Source: an uncultured Clostridia bacterium
GTDB taxonomy: Bacteria; Bacillota; Clostridia; Christensenellales; Borkfalkiaceae
Direction: 5' to 3'
Length of the DNA stretch: 64,000 bases
Assembly: GCA_947087265.1 (NCBI GenBank)
Contig: CAMUBY010000006.1
Span: forward strand, 1-64,000
The translations under genes were made by a program, and so were the position numbers. Of the stretch, positions 60,417 to 64,000 are shown piece after piece. The notes beneath the pieces were generated by a model, which was not told where the DNA came from, searched no databases, and saw only the letters and a list, made by a program, of their open reading frames with translations. The first letter of the stretch is position 1; each line of letters starts with the position of its first letter.

Positions 60417-61232
60417 ATGATTTTGCAGGAAACTTATACGCTCGCAAACGGACTTGCAATACCCAAACTTGCATTGGGGACTTGGCAAGTATCACAACAA
60501 GACGTGGAACCTGCCGTTAAAAGCGCGTTGGAAATCGGTTATCGGCATATCGACACGGCAGCGGCTTACGCGAACGAGGTCGGCGTCGGCGCGGCAATAA
60601 AAAAAAGTGGTATCCCGCCAGAAGAAATTTTTATCACAACCAAAGTCCCTGCCGAATTTAAAACGTATGAAAAGGCAAAAGCGTCCATTGAAAAGTCACT
60701 TGAACTCCTTGGGAAAATCGATTTAATTCTTATCCACGCGCCCAAGCCCTGGATTCAAATGCACATGCATTTTCCCCGTCGGTATTATAAGGAAAACCCC
60801 GAAGTATGGAAAGCATTTGAAGAGGCTTACGAGGCTAAAAAGGTCGGGGCAATCGGGGTTTCCAACTTCCAAATAAAAGACTTGGAAAATCTCAAAGCGC
60901 ATTCAAAAATTAAACCGCTTGTCAATCAAATTTGCGTACATATCGGAAAAGTTCCGCTCGATTTAATTGAATACTGCAAACAAGAGGGCATTCTAGTGGA
61001 AGCGTACTCTCCGATTGCAACGGGAAAAATTCTCAAAAATACAAAAGTGACGGATATAGCGCAAAAATACGGCGTCGGAACCGCACAACTTTGCATTAAA
61101 TTTTGTTTACAGTTGGGATTGTTGCCGCTTCCTAAAACAATTCATGCGGAATATATGAAAAAAAATTCCGAACTCGATTTTGAGATTTCGGAAGAAGATA
61201 TGCAAACATTGTTACAAATTAAAAAAATATAG
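60417..61232 (+). CDS. aldo/keto reductase
   Basis: 271 residues. NADPH-dependent carbonyl reductase with the tetrad Asp in DTAAAYANEVGVG (about 43-55, also the Tyr), Lys in ITTKVP (about 76-81) and His in LILIHAPKPW (about 104-113). The ATG at 60417 has AAGGGGAAATTT upstream; the in-frame 60396 start lies before that site. Substrate unknown. Seven bases from the thioesterase gene. Confidence 0.88.
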   Translation: MILQETYTLANGLAIPKLALGTWQVSQQDVEPAVKSALEIGYRHIDTAAAYANEVGVGAAIKKSGIPPEEIFITTKVPAEFKTYEKAKASIEKSLELLGKIDLILIHAPKPWIQMHMHFPRRYYKENPEVWKAFEEAYEAKKVGAIGVSNFQIKDLENLKAHSKIKPLVNQICVHIGKVPLDLIEYCKQEGILVEAYSPIATGKILKNTKVTDIAQKYGVGTAQLCIKFCLQLGLLPLPKTIHAEYMKKNSELDFEISEEDMQTLLQIKKI

Positions 61233-61239
61233 GTGAATT

Positions 61240-61755
61240 ATGCTATTGAAAGTAAAAGAAAAACAAATGAACAGCAAAATGTGCATTATGTGCGGTTTGG
61301 ATAATGCGGCAGGCGTTCGCGCACCATTTTATTCTATGGAAGACGGAAGTGTCGTCACACTCTTTTCTTATCGGGAAGAACACCAGAGTTATCCCGGCAG
61401 AGTACACGGCGGACTGATTACCGCCATGCTCGATGAACTCGGTATGCGCGCACTTTGGTCAAAGGAAGGGGGCGAAAAAACCTACGGCGTAACGACCTCT
61501 TTGGAAACCAAATACCGCAAGCCGGTTCCTTACGGCGAAACGCTTTTAGCAAGAGGGATTATCGTAAAAGAAAGCGGTCATTTCCTTACGGCACATTGTT
61601 CAATTTATAAATTAGACGGTACGTTGCTTGCAAATGCGGAAGTCAAATATCTGAAACTTGCTATGGAACAAATTGCTGAAAACGTCAACGAACACGAGGA
61701 AATGTGCTATCTTATCGAAGACGGTATAAACGAAATCGAAGTCGCAGGTATTTAA
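61240..61755 (+). CDS. hotdog-fold thioesterase (PaaI-like)
   Basis: 171 residues. Hotdog fold with RVHGGLITAMLDELGMRAL (about 49-67), the HGG-x-x-x-x-x-D/E active-site helix of PaaI/YiiD-type acyl-CoA thioesterases, and KYRKPVPYGETLLARG (about 92-107). An N-terminal CIMCGLDN with two Cys precedes it. Hydrolyses an acyl-CoA; which one is not evident. AGGTGAATT precedes the start. Confidence 0.8.
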   Translation: MLLKVKEKQMNSKMCIMCGLDNAAGVRAPFYSMEDGSVVTLFSYREEHQSYPGRVHGGLITAMLDELGMRALWSKEGGEKTYGVTTSLETKYRKPVPYGETLLARGIIVKESGHFLTAHCSIYKLDGTLLANAEVKYLKLAMEQIAENVNEHEEMCYLIEDGINEIEVAGI

Positions 61756-62475
61756 TCAATGAAATTCGGGCATGAATTTGCGGTAACGCACGGGGAGATA
61801 AGCGCGTTGCTGCTTTAACCGTTCACGCGGAACGATATTCACGTGCTCGAAATAGTTTTTCCATAATTCCTGCCATGCCGTTTCGTCGGCAGAAAGCACC
61901 ACTTCAGCATTTTCGAGCGGCGCTTCAAAGATATTTTTTCCGTCATAAACTGCGGATTTCTTCCGCTTTACGTCATGAATCACAAACGGAAATTGCGGAA
62001 ATCTTGCACGGAAGTGACATGCGAGCAAATCGCAAATATCGTGGTCGGGGGAAATAGGGGCATAGAGCGCACCGCTAGCACTTTCCATAAAACGTACGAA
62101 ACCGCGGAACTGTTCCAATTCGTGTTTGACTTTCCAAATCAAATCTTTAGCGAGTATTACAACGTCCTCTGCGAGCATCGTTCGCACCGGACGCTTTTTT
62201 GTTGCAATCAGTTTGAAGTAATCGAACGTGGCATTGTCACGCATCGGGTTTGCACAGCGGAGCAACGTTTTCAATTCGTTCATACACTGTCCGTCAAAAG
62301 ACAACAGGCGGTTTCTGACATTTTTCGCGCGTTCAATATCGGTCTTGACCGTAACCGCTTCCTGCCCGAACGGAAGTTGAAATTGCCCGGAGACGAGTAC
62401 GGCATCTGTATCCGAATACGCAAGGAGAAATGCCGTTAAAAAACCGTTTTCCGAGCCGTCGTAACAGTAAATCAT
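61756..62475 (-). CDS. TIGR03915/DUF4130-type DNA metabolism protein
   Basis: 239 residues starting YCYDGSENGFLTAFLLAY. C-terminal DUF4130 part with DLIWKVKHELEQFRGFVRF (about 111-129), SPDHDICDLLACHFRARFP (about 141-159) and the final RAYLPVRYRKFMPEF. Family members pair with a radical-SAM partner and are thought to act in DNA repair or modification; biochemistry is not established. Overlaps the partner by four bases (ATGA). Confidence 0.85.
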   Translation of the reverse strand: MIYCYDGSENGFLTAFLLAYSDTDAVLVSGQFQLPFGQEAVTVKTDIERAKNVRNRLLSFDGQCMNELKTLLRCANPMRDNATFDYFKLIATKKRPVRTMLAEDVVILAKDLIWKVKHELEQFRGFVRFMESASGALYAPISPDHDICDLLACHFRARFPQFPFVIHDVKRKKSAVYDGKNIFEAPLENAEVVLSADETAWQELWKNYFEHVNIVPRERLKQQRAYLPVRYRKFMPEFH

Positions 62476-63767
62476 AATTCACCTATGAGCGCAGAACGCG
62501 CCGTTTCCGCGTTGGAATGAAGTAAAAACTGCGTTTCGCGTTGTGCAATTTGAAGGTCGTTAAACAGACTTAGTTGGGTTGCACTCATCGCCGTTTCGCC
62601 CGCCGCAAGTAGTCCGCGGACAACATTTTCGTTTTCGGTACCGAAAAATTTTCCGCTTGCCGTAATAAAATGCCGCGCCCGTTTGAGCACGACCCGCATT
62701 TTTTTCAGATGCTCAAACGTAAGGGAAGTGTACCGCCTTGCTTCCGTAATTTTGTAGGCGCTCTTGGCGCCGATTCCCGGCACGCGCAAAAGCATTTCAA
62801 GCGGCGCTCGGTTTACTTCAATCGGAAAGAGATGCATATTCCTGAGCGCCCAAGCACACTTCGGGTCATATTCGGTTGCAAGATTTTCGCCCTCGGGCAC
62901 AATTTCCTCTACATTAAAACCGTAAAAGCGCAGCAACCAATCGGCTTGATACAATCGGTGTTCCCGAAGCGCACCGCCGGGCGTATCAGGCAGAAGAGAG
63001 TGATGTACAACGGGCATGTAAGAAGAATAATAGACGCGTTTCAGCCCGTTCGCGCGATATAAACTTTGCGAAAGCCTTAATATTTGTCCGTCTTTTTCCG
63101 GACTTGCACCTACAATCATCTGCGTTGTCTGCCCCGCGGGGAGGAAATGCCCCTTGCGCTTTTCTGCGCGAAAAACGCTCGCTTCATGCGTTAAACGTTT
63201 CATGGGGACAAGCAGGCTTTCCTTACTCTTTTGCGGTGCAAGCAGTTTCAGGCTCTGTTCGGAGGGGAGTTCGATATTATAACTCATTCGGTCGGCATAG
63301 CGTGCGGTCTCCCGCACAAGTGTTTCGTCTGCACCGGGAATGCCTTTAACATGAACGTAACCGTGAAATCCGTATTCCGTGCGCAATTTTTTCACAGTCA
63401 ACAGTAATTGCTCCATGGTATGATTGGGGGAAATGTACACGGCGGAGGAGAGGAATAATCCTTCGATATAGTTACGCTTATAAAAATCAATGACAAGCTC
63501 GCAGATTTCGTCAGGAGTGGCCGTCGCGCGCGGCACGTCGGCGCTCGCTTGATTTAAGCAGTATTTACAATGAAAAATACAATCGTTGCTTAAAAGAATT
63601 TTCAGAAGCGATACGCACCTGCCGTCCGGCGTAAAAGAATGACAGCAACCTGCCGCGGCACCGTTTCCGATGCCGCCTTGGTTTTTCCTTGAACTGCCCG
63701 AAGAGGAACACGAAACGTCGTACTTTGCGCCGTTCGTAAGTATCGTTAACTTTTCTACCGAAATCAT
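62472..63767 (-). CDS. putative DNA repair radical SAM protein (TIGR03916-like)
   Basis: 431 residues. Radical SAM cluster motif CIFHCKYCLNQ (CxxxCxxC, about 63-73), preceded by a Ser/Cys-rich region (CCHSFTPDGRCVSLLKIL), and a C-terminal helix-hairpin-helix DNA-binding segment MLLRVPGIGAKSAYKITEAR (about 325-344). Partner of the DUF4130 protein downstream. The start codon lies six bases after the -10 element, so its mRNA appears leaderless, and the promoter carries a LexA-like box. Confidence 0.85.
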   Translation of the reverse strand: MISVEKLTILTNGAKYDVSCSSSGSSRKNQGGIGNGAAAGCCHSFTPDGRCVSLLKILLSNDCIFHCKYCLNQASADVPRATATPDEICELVIDFYKRNYIEGLFLSSAVYISPNHTMEQLLLTVKKLRTEYGFHGYVHVKGIPGADETLVRETARYADRMSYNIELPSEQSLKLLAPQKSKESLLVPMKRLTHEASVFRAEKRKGHFLPAGQTTQMIVGASPEKDGQILRLSQSLYRANGLKRVYYSSYMPVVHHSLLPDTPGGALREHRLYQADWLLRFYGFNVEEIVPEGENLATEYDPKCAWALRNMHLFPIEVNRAPLEMLLRVPGIGAKSAYKITEARRYTSLTFEHLKKMRVVLKRARHFITASGKFFGTENENVVRGLLAAGETAMSATQLSLFNDLQIAQRETQFLLHSNAETARSALIGEL

Positions 63768-63773
63768 AAGAAT

Positions 63774-63802
63774 ATTATATAACTCAAACGTATGTTTGTC
63801 AA
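63774..63802 (-). promoter_or_regulatory. promoter with LexA-like operator
   Basis: Minus strand TTGACA, 17-bp spacer, TATAAT. The spacer holds CAAACGTATGTTTG (63785-63798), matching the Gram-positive LexA/DinR consensus CGAACRNRYGTTYG at 13 of 14 positions, and a second palindrome CAAACGTTTG overlaps at 63800-63809. Predicts DNA-damage induction. Confidence 0.65.
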
Positions 63803-63835
63803 ACGTTTGTTTTGTTTTTTATGAAAATTTTTTTC

Positions 63836-63864
63836 TTGCGGCGTAGTAGGAAATATGATATAAT
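63836..63864 (+). promoter_or_regulatory. promoter of response-regulator gene
   Basis: TTGCGG, 17-bp spacer, TATAAT; 75-nt leader to the start. Confidence 0.65.
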
Positions 63865-63938
63865 AGTTTCACAAAATTTTCACACATCTATAAAGTAAAT
63901 TTGAAGTTTACAAGGTAACATGGCAGAAAGGAGATAGT

Positions 63939-64000
63939 ATGAAGATTTTAATCGTAGACGATGAAGAAATGATTCGTGCGGCTTTACGCGAATATGTAGA
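63939..64000 (+). CDS. response regulator, N-terminal fragment at window edge
   Basis: Only 20 codons visible: MKILIVDDEEMIRAALREYV, the start of a receiver domain with the acidic DD pair. GAAAGGAGAT ribosome-binding site. The output domain is beyond the window. Confidence 0.85.
   Translation, partial: MKILIVDDEEMIRAALREYV

Overview
The window reads as a chromosomal segment of a spore-forming, anaerobic Clostridia-class member of the Bacillota. Evidence: an LL-diaminopimelate aminotransferase route to meso-DAP, an NfnAB-type ferredoxin:NADP oxidoreductase pair, CwlD, YtxC-like and CotJC-like sporulation proteins, a T-box leader on thrS, AUU-initiated infC, frequent TTG/GTG starts and clean TTGACA/TATAAT promoters. 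No rRNA is present, so genus cannot be fixed.

Layout. 1-1.3 kb: remnant of a mobile element (PcfJ-like protein plus partner) beside the 3' end of tRNA-Ser(UGA). 1.7-15.6 kb: ferritin-like coat-type protein, NUDIX, purA-dapF-pyrG-dapL-malQ-mscL, a nitrilase-fold pseudoenzyme, degV, nfnAB, cwlD, flavin reductase. 15.7-27.2 kb: a complete arginine locus argG-C-J-B-D-F-carA-carB, where CarB is fused to a second DapF-like domain lacking one catalytic cysteine. 27.2-39.8 kb: cysteine desulfurase-thiI, class A PBP, nudF, a Cys/Gly-rich small protein, ECF S component-coaX-hom, ATP-grasp ligase, leuS. 40-48.5 kb: ytxC-like, T-box-thrS, infC-rpmI-rplT, RNA methyltransferase, yebC, clpB. 48.6-60.3 kb: an 11.6-kb prophage remnant in tRNA-Ser(GGA), bounded by perfect 55-bp att repeats. 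60.4-64 kb: aldo/keto reductase, thioesterase, a putative DNA-repair pair under a LexA-like operator, and the start of a response regulator.

The prophage is the most unusual part. Its integrase is cut to the C-terminal half and no terminase, portal, tape measure or lysis genes are visible, yet scaffold, capsid, neck, tail and fibre genes remain, as do an XRE/ImmA control pair and several compact loci with their own promoter and terminator. These include a structured small RNA convergent with and antisense to the 3' end of a phage BECR-fold nuclease gene. Between ImmA and attR, about 1.4 kb without ordinary genes holds at least five tiny transcription units. Two of them, divergently oriented, share a repeated hairpin plus 13-nt motif, so that a leftward small RNA is complementary (kissing loop plus 13-nt seed) to the leader of a rightward mRNA encoding overlapping 42- and 51-residue peptides, the second hydrophobic. 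This looks like an uncharacterised type I toxin-antitoxin-like antisense system and is the best candidate for something new here.
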